The notes below the pieces were generated by a model. That model had not been told where the DNA came from. It saw only the letters and a list, made by a program, of their open reading frames with translations, and ran no database searches. The translations under genes were made by a program, and so were the position numbers. Below, one piece after another: positions 55,156-64,000 of a stretch of 64,000 nt of DNA. Position 1 is the stretch's first letter. Each line of letters begins with the position of its first letter. The DNA comes from Diphasiastrum complanatum (Eukaryota; Streptophyta; Lycopodiopsida; Lycopodiales; Lycopodiaceae): positions 18,643,222 to 18,707,221 of the forward strand of contig CM055092.1 of assembly GCA_029204225.1 (NCBI GenBank), written 5' to 3'.

Positions 55156-55368
55156 GTTGCTCATGATGCAGATATTATTTTATATGATCAAAAAGGAATA
55201 AAAGTCATTCCTAATACAGAAGAAGGCAATATTATAACAGAGATTCCTCTTGCTTTAGAAGGCATTGAGGCCCTTCCCAAAACAAAGGAGGGCGAGATTA
55301 TAGAAGGAGTTAGTCACTTATCAGTTCCTAATACTGATAAAGAAAATATAGAAAAATTGACTGAATAG
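55156..55368 (+). CDS. possible terminal exon, unknown protein
   Basis: GACATCCTTTCAG at 55144-55156 is a fair splice acceptor. The frame after it encodes about 70 residues with a loose internal repeat (IPNTEEGNIITEI, LPKTKEGEIIEGV, VPNTDKENIEKL) and a normal TAG stop at 55366. A repeat of that kind argues for real coding. No upstream exon is identified; the nearby microsatellite obscures it. It overlaps the 3' end of the minus-strand gene at 55314-56912. Confidence 0.3.
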   Translation, partial: VAHDADIILYDQKGIKVIPNTEEGNIITEIPLALEGIEALPKTKEGEIIEGVSHLSVPNTDKENIEKLTE

Positions 55369-55643
55369 AGATCTATTTGTAAATAGTTATACCTCAAAAA
55401 ACAAGATACAATCATTTTACATGTAAACAACCCGTTTATGGTTTTTTTTTTATTGATATCAATATAGATTCTTATAATCAGGTTGTGTTCATAGTGTAAT
55501 ACTGGAATGCAATTTTCTATATTCATAAAAAAGACATGATGATTGGCATGTATTTGCTGATAGTGAATCTTAATGTTCTTCCATAACTTGGATTGTTTCG
55601 CCAATATCTCTGCATTTGATCTCGAGCTCATGTCTTTACATAC

Positions 55644-55745
55644 CTGCATAAAGCTTAAAAAGTTAGTTACAATTAGCACAAAGATTGTATTAGAAAGTTT
55701 TGATTGAAACTATTCATAAAAGATCGAGTGTTTACAGTTACTTAC
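55644..55745 (-). other. intron, minus strand
   Basis: Donor CTT|GTAAGTAACT and acceptor TTTATGCAG|GTATG bound 102 bases. Joining keeps one open frame through the junction. Confidence 0.6.
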
Positions 55746-56511
55746 AAGTTTACCATTGAAAATGAATCTGAAGTCTGAAAGTACATCATCTTGTAGAAGC
55801 AATAGTTCTCGCCTAATGTAGTTTAGACTCCAATATTCTTCCACCTCAACAGACATCAAAACGACATCATTGTATATAGTTTCAATATTTTTTCGTTTTA
55901 AATGTCCACTAGCTTTCAAGTCTTGATCGAGTGGCACTCATTTAGCTTTATTTTTTTTTCACCTTTGATAATGGAAGCATAAGCTCAACATTTGTTTTTC
56001 AATTTGATAACGGAAGCACATGGATGACATTTTAATCCTGCATTCTAATTCTCCATCTGATCTTTTGTCCCAGCCTTCATCCATAAGTTCAGATAATAAA
56101 CTATCTGATAAATTTTTGCATACAAACATCGTTGGAGTTGTGTACATTGACACTTGAAAAGAAATCCACAAATATATTCAAGAAAATAAACCAACTCAAT
56201 TTTACTGTTTTTGATCCCATGCTCATTTTTAATGAATTTTTTACATCATTATATATCTTGCAACGAAATGATTCTGAAACTGTAGCATCTAGTGCAATCC
56301 ATTCTAGGTAATGGAATTGGTATTATTTGTCCAAAATTTTCTTTTGTATCAGGAATGTACATTGATTCATAAGAAAAGATCCCACTATCAGCTAGATCTT
56401 TTGTAGTTCTACCTCGATATTGCAACTGTCCAATATTAGTGTGAATAACATCTAACACACCTGCTAAAGATCCACTCAGCTCCCATTCATTTATATTGGA
56501 TGGATGTAAAT

Positions 56512-56600
56512 CTGCAAGAGAAAAATGATCAGATTGACAAGTTTACTATTAGATATTTATGAATGACAAAAATCAAAGTATCAAAAATATCAATACTCAC
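56512..56600 (-). other. intron, minus strand
   Basis: Donor ACC|GTGAGTATTG and acceptor TTTTCTCTTGCAG|ATTTAC bound 89 bases with a pyrimidine tract before the acceptor. The frame continues across the junction. Confidence 0.65.
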
Positions 56601-57192
56601 GGTTGCTTTTTTTGTGATCCTGATGGTTGAATCCTTGCACATTTATCTCTAAATGCATATATACTTGGACTAGAATTTTAGAAATAGATATTCTTCCTGA
56701 TGATGTTCTGAAATCCAAAATTCTAGCCTTCCAATAAGATCAAAATGATAGTTTTGACCTTCTCCTTTTTTGAAATGCTCCTCTTGATGATGGTGCATCA
56801 AAACCCAAGAGTTTTTTGAATATTTTCTTGGCACCCATAATCCATTATCATCTGTCTCATTGAATAGAAGCATAGTGTCGATTGATGAGCATGGCTTCCT
56901 TGATGGCGCCATTTGTAATTTGCATGCAAAAATCTGAAACAATGAAGTATGAATCTAAAAATTTGCGTAGACAAAAAGCCATGAATCTGAAAAAATGTGT
57001 TGGCAAAAATTTGAAACAGTGATCTATTTGGCACCACAAATTAACGTTGGTTAACCCTGTTAACCATGATTTAACCAAGCATATACATTAATGGTACATT
57101 GATTTTCTCATCTCAACCATCTGTCATATTCATTTTCAATATTTTTGGGTCTTTTCGAGCAATGATGAGTTAAGGAAAGAGCTAACTCATCA

Positions 57193-57573
57193 ATGGAGAC
57201 GATACAACTTCTTCCTTGGAAAAGGTTGTTGCTAAATGATTGCTTTGATCATATGGAAAAGGATGTTGCTAGGTGCATGCATGAAGGAGTTGGTTCTTCT
57301 ACATTCTTTTGTGATGAGTCCAAGAAAGTCATTTTTGCAGCAGCAAGTGGAGTCACATGTCTTCATAAAGAGAGTAGATCAAATGGTTCTATCAAGAGAC
57401 TTGGTGAGGGAGATAGTCACAAGTCAAGAAGAAGAGAAGTATGTGAAGAGTTCAAAGTAGGATGCACTTTGAATGATGTCATTGTGAATGATAGTGAGGA
57501 AGAATCATTATCATATGAGTCATTAGCTAAATCATTGAGTAGAAGTTCTTGTTTGAAAAAAAGAGTACTTTGA
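57193..57573 (+). CDS. hypothetical ORF, 126 residues
   Basis: An open plus-strand frame starts METIQLLPWKRLLL. It has an acidic/Ser-rich C-terminal part (DSEEESLSYESLAKSLSRSS). No family is recognised. It lies between the host-like gene and copia G. The ATG in context GAGACGATG... and the length are compatible with chance, so I rate it low. Confidence 0.25.
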   Translation: METIQLLPWKRLLLNDCFDHMEKDVARCMHEGVGSSTFFCDESKKVIFAAASGVTCLHKESRSNGSIKRLGEGDSHKSRRREVCEEFKVGCTLNDVIVNDSEEESLSYESLAKSLSRSSCLKKRVL

Positions 57574-57749
57574 TCATCCTTATGTTGAAGGTACTAATCA
57601 TTTTTTTCATGGCTTCTAATGTTTTTGAGATTTCTACTTCTTATTGATAAAAATGAAGCAAAATAATCCCATTTTATCCTAGAAATGACGGAGAAAGCAC
57701 CTACTTAAGATCCGAACAACATCTAGAAGCTAGATTACTAATCAATGCA

Positions 57750-58309
57750 TTGATTCCTAGCTTATCTTGGCTTGAACTCCATCAATTAGCTCCAAAATTC
57801 TTTACATGTGTGAAAGTATGGTTTGTTGCTGCCTGTGTACTGTACCTACAACTCCAAACTCATTCAACCATTACAAAAAATCATAAGCCAATAGCATTCA
57901 TCAATCAAATCATAGACTCAAACTAGTCATTTTGCTCATACTATTGGATGGAAATCTCATCACATATTTATACATGTAGAGCTCAGATCTGAGCATATTA
58001 GGGCTTCTATGTATTCATCATAACCTAACCCTAACATCTAACCTAAAGATCTACTTGATCCACCCTATTTAGGATCAATGCCTTGAGATCCAAAAACAAT
58101 GATAAAAATGCTTTTTTTAGCTCCTACTTTCTCTCTACCCTATCTATGAACTCTTTGGACATATCCCAAAGGTACCATTCCAAGGATAGGTTAATGATTT
58201 GAGTTAGAACAAGGTGTCCTATGCTTTGGGCACGTGTAACATCCCACAACATGGCCTCAAAGTCATTTACAAGTGGTAATTGTGCAAACTAGCTTGTGTA
58301 AATTTAACA
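57750..58309 (-). repeat. copia G 3' LTR
   Basis: On the minus strand the LTR starts TGTTAAATTTACAC right after the polypurine tract. It has a TATA box TATAAATATG (plus-strand near 57962-57972). The far end is not fixed because no partner LTR is present. Confidence 0.6.
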
Positions 58310-58320
58310 CTCCTCCTCAC
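58310..58320 (-). promoter_or_regulatory. copia G polypurine tract
   Basis: The minus strand reads TGAGGAGGAG directly before TGTTAAAT, the normal layout for 3' LTR priming. Confidence 0.75.
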
Positions 58321-58322
58321 AA

Positions 58323-58924
58323 CTAGTTTGAAGATAACATAGAGTTGTTTATCAACCCTAAGACTGGTTTTAACTTCACAAATGAAGCTCTTTTAAGTGG
58401 TTTAGTGAGGAGATCAGCAATACATTCACTACTTGTCACATGCTCCAAAGATATCTCCTTTGATTGCACCTTCTCTCTCACAAAATTACGAGAGATCTCA
58501 ATATGTTTTGACCTTGCATGGAGGATTGGATTGGCTAAAATGTTGGGCTGAAATGTTGTCATTGTAGAGATTTGGGCTGAAATGTTGTCATTATAGAGAG
58601 TCGGAACAATATCTAAACTCATGACTTTCAGCTCCATAAGTAGTCTTTTGATCCATAATAGCTCCTTTGTTGTAGTGGTGAGAGCTTTATACTTGGCTTC
58701 GGTTGAAGAAAGATGGTTTCGTGTTTCTTTGACAACCAAGAAACTACTCCTCCATAGGAATTTGTAAACAACCTATCTCTTTTGTCACTTGTAAAATCCA
58801 AGTCACTAAAGGCATGCAAATCAATGACATCTCCTCTATAGAGAATTCCGTGATCTAGAGTACCCGAGATGTATCTCAAGATCCTTTTAGCATTTTTCCA
58901 ATGTATCACTAATGGATCTTGCAC
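58323..58924 (-). pseudogene. copia G RNase H
   Basis: Two frames overlap: 58924-58628 with IHWKNAKRILRYISGTLDHG and FSDLDFTSDKRDR, and 58739-58323 with STEAKYKALTTTTKELLWIKRLL and HARSKHIEISRNFVREKVQSKE, then ECIADLLTKPL. DADW of RNase H reads DLDF here. A 23-base duplicated piece (TGGGCTGAAATGTTGTCATT) near 58543-58592 adds residues in the middle. A frameshift near 58730 separates the two. Confidence 0.8.
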
Positions 58925-59477
58925 ACACTAAAGCATAGATCATGCCTACCATTTAAGAATGCATTACAAACATCCATTTAAAAGAGCATCCAATCAAAAT
59001 GTAAAGCAAGTGCAAGAACTAACCTTATTGTGTGACCATCTTGGCCACGGGTGCAAAAGTTTCTTTAAAATCTATGCCCTTTGCTTGAGCATATCCTTTG
59101 GCAACTAAACTTGCCTTGTGTTTGCTTACACTTCCATTCATATTGAGTTTTAGCTTAAAAATCCATTTACATCGAATCACATTCTTAAGAGGTCTATCAA
59201 CAAGGATCCATGTGCCATTCTCCATCAAAGCATTATATTCATCTATCATAGCTTGAAACCATTCATTTGAGCTCAATGCATCTTTTACACATGAAGGTTC
59301 TTCAAAACTTGAAATGAGTGCAAAGGATGAAGATGGATTACCCTCAGCTTTCTTTCCCTTTTCTTGGTATGTGAGCCACAATGGCTCCATCCTTACCCTT
59401 GATGATCTTCTTGGAGTGATTGGTTCATTTGGCTCTAGCTCCTCCTCAAGATCTATGATAGCTTGATCCTCGGCCAC
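58925..59477 (-). pseudogene. copia G RT fragment and linker
   Basis: A 150-residue frame from 59477 begins in the Glu-rich linker (DLEEELEPNEP), passes MEPLWLTYQEKGKK, and enters the polymerase at EWFQAMIDEYNALMENGTW, then CKWIFKLKLNMNGS and KGIDFKETFAPVAKM. It stops after VTQ, and the palm is missing. The piece near 58960 resumes with a GMIYAL motif of the connection region. Confidence 0.85.
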
Positions 59478-59483
59478 CTCCCT

Positions 59484-59705
59484 CTAGATAGGTGATTTGA
59501 CTGAGCTGTGAGTAAGTTTATGCATAGTATCCTCATGAAAAATGATATCTCTAGAGACCACAAACTTGTTTGAAGATGGAATGTATACCTTATATCCCTT
59601 GCTTGCCTTGCCATACCCGAGTGTAATACCCTTGATTGATGATGGATCTTCCTTGGTCCTTTTCTTCAAAGGTGTATGCAGATAGAAAATGCATCCAAAC
59701 ACCTA
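59484..59705 (-). pseudogene. copia G integrase tail
   Basis: A 72-residue frame starts FGCIFYLHTPLKKRTKEDP (the usual VFGC start of copia integrase tails), then GYGKASKGYKVY and FVVSRDIIFHEDT. Just to the right, at 59705, copia F(-) polymerase sequence begins, so the integrase core is not present. Confidence 0.8.
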
Positions 59706-60223
59706 TTGGAATCAGCCAACAAAGACTTGAATCCTAATGATTTCAGGGCTTGATCTTTCTTCTTGTACCATTGTCGGGCTGATTGTTTCAGACCGTGGAT
59801 ACTTCTATGCATTCTACATGCATAATCAGGAAGTGAACTCGAGACATATTCTGGGGGTTGATCCATATAGACCTCTTCGTCTTGTTCGCCATGCAAGAAG
59901 GCTGTCTTCTCATCCAAAATGTGGATTCTGAGGTCATAAGCTGCAACATATGCAAATAACAGACATAGGGATGAATGTTTGATGACAAAAGAGAAGGTTT
60001 CAGAGTAGTCAATATCATATCTCTGAGAAAATCCCTTCGCTACAAGCCTTGCCTTGTATTTTGTGACATTCCCATCTAGTCCGTGTTTGAGCTTCAAAAC
60101 CCATTTGCATTTTACAATCTTGTGCTTGTGTGGTAATGGCTCCAACGTCCATACCTGGTTCTTTCTCGTGGACTCCATCTCTTCATTCATGGCTTGGATC
60201 CATCTGTCCTTTTCAAGACTCAC
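59705..60223 (-). pseudogene. copia F(-) reverse transcriptase, N-terminal half
   Basis: One open frame from 60223: MSLEKDRWIQAMNEEMES, KCKWVLKLKHGLDGN, KARLVAKGFSQRYDIDYSETF, then DLRIHILDEKTAFLHGEQDEEVYM. The palm Asp motif normally reads QMDVKTAFL; here it is ILDEKTAFL, still with Asp. HGLKQSARQWYKK follows, and the frame runs into copia G sequence at about 59705 before reaching YVDD. It is undisrupted by stops over 170 codons. Confidence 0.85.
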
Positions 60224-60481
60224 AATTGCTTCCTCAAAAGTCTGTGGTTCACCACTGAATCCGTAGAACTCTTATGATATGGAAGCTGAGCTGCCTCGCA
60301 CATATCTTATTGGTGCTCTTCGTGGTCTAGTCGACCTTCTAGGATATCCTTATGGGACAACAATGCCTTTGTCTTTGTCTGCTATGCTCGGTCCGAAACC
60401 ATCTTGGTTTATAGGAACTGTAGCAGTAGGATGTCTCTCGAATCTTTTTTCTTCAGATTCGTCGCTCAAATGGAAAACGAC
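60224..60481 (-). pseudogene. copia F(-) integrase-RT linker
   Basis: This is the linker between integrase and polymerase. It matches 6329-6532. It is broken by a stop at the integrase end (60482) and a frameshift before the polymerase frame. Confidence 0.7.
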
Positions 60482-61150
60482 TCAAAAACCTTCATTTTCG
60501 TATTCGTCCTCTGCTCCCTCTGTCACTTGTGGCAGGTCATAGTATTGTCTCTCCAGAACTTCATAGCTGATAGGATCGTCATTGGCCATTGTCTTGCTCT
60601 CATCAAATCTGACATCTCTCACTGTTTTCACAGTGTTCGTCTCTGGCATGTAGACTATGTAGTATGACGAATTGTTCTCATAACCTACCAGAAATCCCCG
60701 CTCGGCTTTCTCATCAAGCTTCTTTTGAAGCTTATCTGGAATATGTGCACAAGCTGCACAGCCACAGACTCTGACGTGAGACAGGTTGGGCTTTCTACCC
60801 CACCATAGCTCATGTGGTGTCGTGTGAGGAACACTAGACTTGCCTGTCCTATTCTGAATGTACGCGATTGTAGCTACTGCTTTAGCCCACAGTACCCTTG
60901 TAGCCTTCGAGTAGGCCATCATACATCTGGCTGCTTCCATCAGGGTCATGTTCTTTCTTTCTGCAACACCATTGTGTTGTGGTGTATAGGCTGCAGTCCT
61001 TCTGTGAATGATGCCACGATCATTGCAAAAGTCAGTGAAACGATTTGAGATGTATTCACCACCTCGATCTATCCTGATCTGCTTCACTTTGCTGCCTGTA
61101 CATCTTTCAGCCCAATTCACATATTCTGTGAATTTGTCAAGTGCTTCAGA
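60482..61150 (-). pseudogene. copia F(-) integrase core and C-terminus
   Basis: A 212-residue open frame holds IRIDRGGEYISNRFTDFC (second catalytic Asp), AYTPQHNGVAERKNMTLMEAAR (catalytic Glu), LWAKAVATIAYIQNRTGKSS, TPHELWWGRKPNLSHVRV, KAERGFLVGYENNSSYY and VRDVRFDESKTM. The first Asp motif (HSDICGP) should lie to the right of 61150 but is not there. Apart from the lost front, this is the best-preserved integrase in the window. Confidence 0.9.
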
Positions 61151-61156
61151 TTACCT

Positions 61157-62162
61157 CTAACCAAACTTCCTAGAAACCTTCTCTAAGTTGGCAAGATGCT
61201 GGATAGCTGCTTGTGTATCCAGCAGTAGTGTACCAAAAATATTTTGATACAATTCGGCATCGAGGACTGGTGCCTTGACATCACTTCCACTGTCCTGCTG
61301 ATCATCATGAAGTTGTTCTTCTTCTTGTGGTGCTGGCTCTTGTGGTATATCAGCTTGATTCTACTCCTGGTCAGTAGTATCCTCTGCTTCTTCTTCCGTG
61401 TCCCTATTTTTCTCTGTACTGGACAATGGCGTATACTGGAATGATGGTGAAGACATCCTCACCGAGCTGCCTTGAATTGACGATGATGATGTCTTCTCTA
61501 CGGTGGTTGCCTTTGATATTTGCATCTAGGATTTAGCCTCTACTGATGGGGCTAGCTATGGCAGCACTGGTGCAATCCTGATGTCTTGCTGCACTGTTAG
61601 CACACCAGCATGCATACACAAAATACCCATCTACAGACCCAGCCTGGAAAATTGATTAATCTTTACTAATTTATAGAATTGCTTAAAAGCAATCTATCCA
61701 AAGGCAATAGGCTCTCCATTCAGGGCTCTCAACAGATATCTCATATTTGTATTTGAGATAGTGTACTCTTGCTCTGGTAAAAAGATAGAAGCAAGAGCAA
61801 AGCAAATGAAGCATTTGAGATTGGGATCTTTGATGTAAGAGGGTTTATATCCCCGTTTCTCAAGGTAAGCTTCTTCTTGGAAAACTCCGTTGCGATGTAA
61901 TCTTGTTTAGTAACTGGCATACTGTCGTCCATAGGCAATCCTAAGGCATGACAGTAAAATCCTTCACAATTTCTTGATTGCGGACAGTGGTGGAAATATG
62001 TCTTTCTTCTGTTTCACTCAAATTGTAGATCAGCTCATGATACAAATCAGTAAGAATTACTGATGGATCGAACTGAAGAAGTCCTTCAATCTGCACTTGT
62101 GTAGCTAGTGGTTGTAGCACTGGTAGCACTGGCTTTGGGTGCGTTTTGAATACGATCGCCAT
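61157..62162 (-). pseudogene. unrecognised ORF, minus strand, broken
   Basis: From the ATG at 62162: MAIVFKTHPKPVLPVLQPLA, LQFDPSVILTDLYHELIYNLSE and ERHISTTVRNQEIVKDF; a frame change near 61940; MPVTKQDYIATEFSKKKLTLRNGDINP and FALLLLLSFYQSK to 61741. A Glu/Ser/Pro-rich stretch (SSPSFQYTPLSSTEKNRDTEEEAEDTTDQE) lies near 61340-61470, then LDAELYQNIFGTLLLDTQAAIQHLANLEKVSRKFG to about 61160. Together it is roughly 330 residues. It matches no domain I know. It is cut by copia F(-) integrase on the left. Confidence 0.4.
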
Positions 62163-62784
62163 GGTGCTTGCAATTGTAAATGAGCGATGGCAGAAAAGAG
62201 CTTGATTGCAACAATTCAGAAATCAGAGAGCAAGAGCGATGGAAAGTGGTAGCAACAACAAACAGAGGTATTTGAGGTTTTAGGCATATTGATGATATTT
62301 CGGTGGATTAGACTAATATTAAATGAAAGCGTGTCCTTCATTTTGAAGGTACATACTCAATAATAAAGTGTCTAGTCCTAAAAACAAAAATAAATAAATA
62401 AATAATTAAAATACACAAATGCTTCGCTTAGTTCGCAAAAGTTCCGCTCAATGTCTGAGTCGGGTTTTTCGCATATTTCTGGCGAGAAATCTCAATGGTG
62501 AAAAATAGAATGAAGGAAAATCCCGAAAAATGCGATGGTAGAAGTGTCGCAATTTCCATATTTCTAAAAGTGGTGAATACACCATATTCCAATATGGTGT
62601 CGGATTTTTTGCAACAATGATATGGAAATGTAGCGAAGTTGTCAGGTTTTTCGCTACATTACAAAACAATGAAGCGATGGTTTTGGCTTTTTTGCAAAAA
62701 ATTAGAACGAAGGATGCAAAGGTGTCGGGTTTATTGCATGCTTCGGTGAAAATGATTGGACAAAAAATGACGGCTATTGAAAAC
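62163..62784 (-). other. gypsy 3' region, with repeated TGTCGGGTTTTT motif
   Basis: It follows the end of the gypsy integrase on the minus strand. A motif like TGTCGG(G/A)TTTTTCGCA appears four times at about 62455, 62598, 62640 and 62727, each followed by a purine-rich, ATG-bearing segment. A minus-strand frame of 114 residues spans it but seems to follow from the repeat. A 3' LTR could start here; I could not prove one. Confidence 0.4.
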
Positions 62785-63320
62785 TGATGCATTGGAAATT
62801 AGTCATAGTAGTGCTTCACCCTTGAGCCATTTACTCAAGTGTCAAGTAAATGTCCTTGGAGATCAGCTAACTGAAGTGATCCATTATTAAAAACTTCTAC
62901 GACTTTATATGGTCCCATTCATCTGGTATGTAATTTCCCAGGAAACAACATGTGTCTATTATCATATAGAAGCACATAGTCCCCTTGTTTTATTTTTATT
63001 TTCTTAATGGATTGGTCAAAAATTTCTTTTCTTTTATTCTGGACTCGTTCAGTCTCGATTAATGAAAGACGGCGATCCTCTTCCAGTTGCGTCAAAGAAA
63101 TCATCCGCTCCCGGAAACTATCGTGTTCGTCCATTCGCTCTTCATTACTAATGCGGAACGTCGGAACTCCGAATTCTATTGGTAGTATGGGATGCACTCC
63201 ATACACAAGATAGTATGGAGTCTGCCTAGTTGTAATCTTTTCAGCAGTTCTGTATGCCCATAAAACTGATGGTAACTTTTGATCCCATTCAAAAGAATGT
63301 GCTTCCATTACTTTATTCAA
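62785..63320 (-). pseudogene. Ty3/gypsy integrase C-terminal part
   Basis: From 63320: MEAHSFEWDQKLPSVLWAYRTAEKITT and TPYYLVYGVHPILPIEF, conserved in plant gypsy integrases after the DDE core, then a helical, charged region (ERVQNKRKEIFDQSIKKIKIKQGDYVLLYD). A stop at 62919 interrupts; GPYKVVEVFNNGSLQLADLQG near 62850-62905 and VNGSRVKHYYD near 62800 continue the usual C-terminal end, with one TGA between them. Confidence 0.85.
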
Positions 63321-63940
63321 AATTTTACATAGGATTCTGTTTGCCCACTCCGTAAACCCATTTGCTTTTGGATTATATGGAGGCGATGTGTAATAGAGAA
63401 ATATGACAACATGGCCTCAATGGTCTGATTAAAGAAATGGGTTTCCCTATCGCTAACAAGTTCTAAGGGACAACCATATCGCGTGATAATGTTTTGGAAT
63501 AAAAACTTTGCTATAGTCTTAGCATCGTTCTTAATTGCGGCTTCAGCCTCTACCATTTTGGTAGCATAGTTTGTGGCAATGAGTATGTAATGATGAGGAG
63601 ATTTACGCGTGATCGGTTTGATAGGTCCTACAAAATCTATCCCCCACTTCTCAAAGGGTGCTAAGGGGATAATTGGAGGAAGCGGCCAATGTGTCACGAA
63701 GCTCGCTTTTCCCATCCTCTGGCATGCATCACATTTTTGAATGAATAATTTAACATCTCTATAGATGGTAGGCCACCAATATTTAGCATTGAAATTTTTT
63801 TTTGCAGTGTTTTTAAGAGCATAGTGACCTCCCCGAATCTTCCTCATGTAATGCACTTATTACAGCGGTCGTCTCGGTTGGTTCTAAACATCAGCGGAGA
63901 CTATTGTCAATTCCTAATTTATACAATATTCTATTTACAA
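63317..63940 (-). pseudogene. Ty3/gypsy integrase zinc domain and core
   Basis: Right to left: a piece of RNase H-integrase junction (VGPYTIVNRILYKLGID near 63920-63960), then in a 179-residue frame from 63856 the H2C2 zinc domain (YWWPTIYRDVKLFIQKCDACQRMGK). The core follows with FEKWGIDFVGPIKP (first Asp), YILIATNYATKMVEAEA and LVSDRETHFFN (second Asp, in D-R-E where D-R/N-G is usual). The frame shifts near the catalytic Glu segment (QKQMGLRSGQTES). The upstream polymerase is beyond the window. Confidence 0.9.
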
Positions 63941-64000
63941 TCGTATAAGGTCCTACCTTTGAAAGAAAAATAGTTTTTTGCTATTTATTAAGATGTTCAG

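Larger units (their letters stand above)
55314..56912 (-). pseudogene. spliced host-like gene of unknown function, probably degenerate
   Basis: The minus strand shows exons with real splice sites, unlike the retroelements around it. The ATG at 56912 starts an 80-residue exon (MAPSRKPCSSIDTMLLFNE) that shifts frame near 56715. It ends KKSN at the donor ACC|GTGAGT (56600). A second exon from 56511 (HPSNINEWELSGSLAGVLDVI) has SGIFSYESMYIP and stops at 56249. Downstream frames at 56171-55746 include LSELMDEGWDKRSDGE and VEVEEYWSLNYIRRELLLLQDD, ending DFRFIFNGKL at the donor GTAAGT (55745). The last exon starts after TTTATGCAG (55643) with VCKDMSSRSNAE. FRFIFNGKL is faintly ubiquitin-like; I do not name the family. 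Confidence 0.5.
58321..59705 (-). mobile_element. copia G coding region, minus strand, RT core deleted
   Basis: From right: integrase tail, linker and the first part of reverse transcriptase, then RNase H and the 3' end. Around 58930-59030 sequence jumps from the polymerase fingers to the connection region, removing the palm with YVDD. It is fused at 59705 to the polymerase of copia F(-). The 5' LTR, gag and most of integrase are missing. Confidence 0.75.
59705..61150 (-). mobile_element. copia F(-), minus strand
   Basis: Integrase core, linker and the first half of reverse transcriptase are present from right to left. It is closely related to F(+) at 38056-38885 and to the shard at 6329-6532. 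Both ends are cut: at 59705 by copia G and at about 61150 by an unrelated ORF. No LTR is present. Confidence 0.8.

Noticed and set aside
54900-55166. Poly Ser/Leu and poly Glu/Arg frames
   Set aside because: Artefacts of the GA microsatellite at 55053-55129.
1-64000. tRNA or rRNA genes
   Set aside because: No cloverleaf-like A and B box pair or rRNA core was noticed by eye. TGGTATCAGAGCC matches are primer-binding sites, not tRNA genes. A covariance-model scan would be needed to exclude tRNAs fully.

Overview
The window is nuclear DNA of a land plant, and nearly all of it is transposable-element sequence. I base this on plant-type Ty1/copia, Ty3/gypsy and CACTA (En/Spm) elements, plant-style TATA boxes inside LTRs, tRNA-iMet primer-binding sites and GT-AG introns. 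I cannot name the species or even the lineage. There is no bacterial, organellar or rRNA content, and I saw no tRNA gene.

Layout. 1-1405: broken Ty3/gypsy gag. 1406-5345 and 18637-21722: two arms of a large inverted repeat. Each arm holds a CACTA terminus, an LTR-like promoter block and a degenerate unknown ORF. The left arm also carries an 824-bp tandem duplication. 5346-18636, the loop: copia fragments, including a three-level nest. Element E (12197-16805, perfect TATTT target duplication) sits in element B (10995-18554, 275-bp LTRs), and B sits in the 3' LTR of element A. 20692-25450: a decayed CACTA transposon read on the minus strand, with its TNP2 transposase, DUF4218-like and DUF4216-like regions still recognisable. 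26040-28360: copia I. 28950-32160: copia H with a nearly whole gag. 33345-35965: duplicated non-coding sequence followed by an array of about 360-bp tandem repeats. 37598-42774: fragment F(+) joined to copia C. 42774-46637: copia D, fused tail-to-tail to C. 47440-48300: a LINE endonuclease fragment beside a GC-rich palindrome and G-run. 49519-51293: a broken coiled-coil ORF I do not recognise. 55314-56912: a spliced host-like gene or pseudogene. 57750-59705: copia G. 59705-61150: copia F(-), fused to G. 61157-62162: an unknown broken ORF. 62785-64000: Ty3/gypsy integrase.

No element here looks autonomous. Stops, frameshifts and internal deletions remove reverse transcriptase from A, E, G and H, gag from D, and protease from F(+). 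Several copies complement each other in sequence, for example A with I. The best leads for something undescribed are the ORF at 49519-51293, the ORF in the inverted-repeat arms, the ORF at 61157-62162, and the repeated end-to-end fusions of unrelated copia elements.
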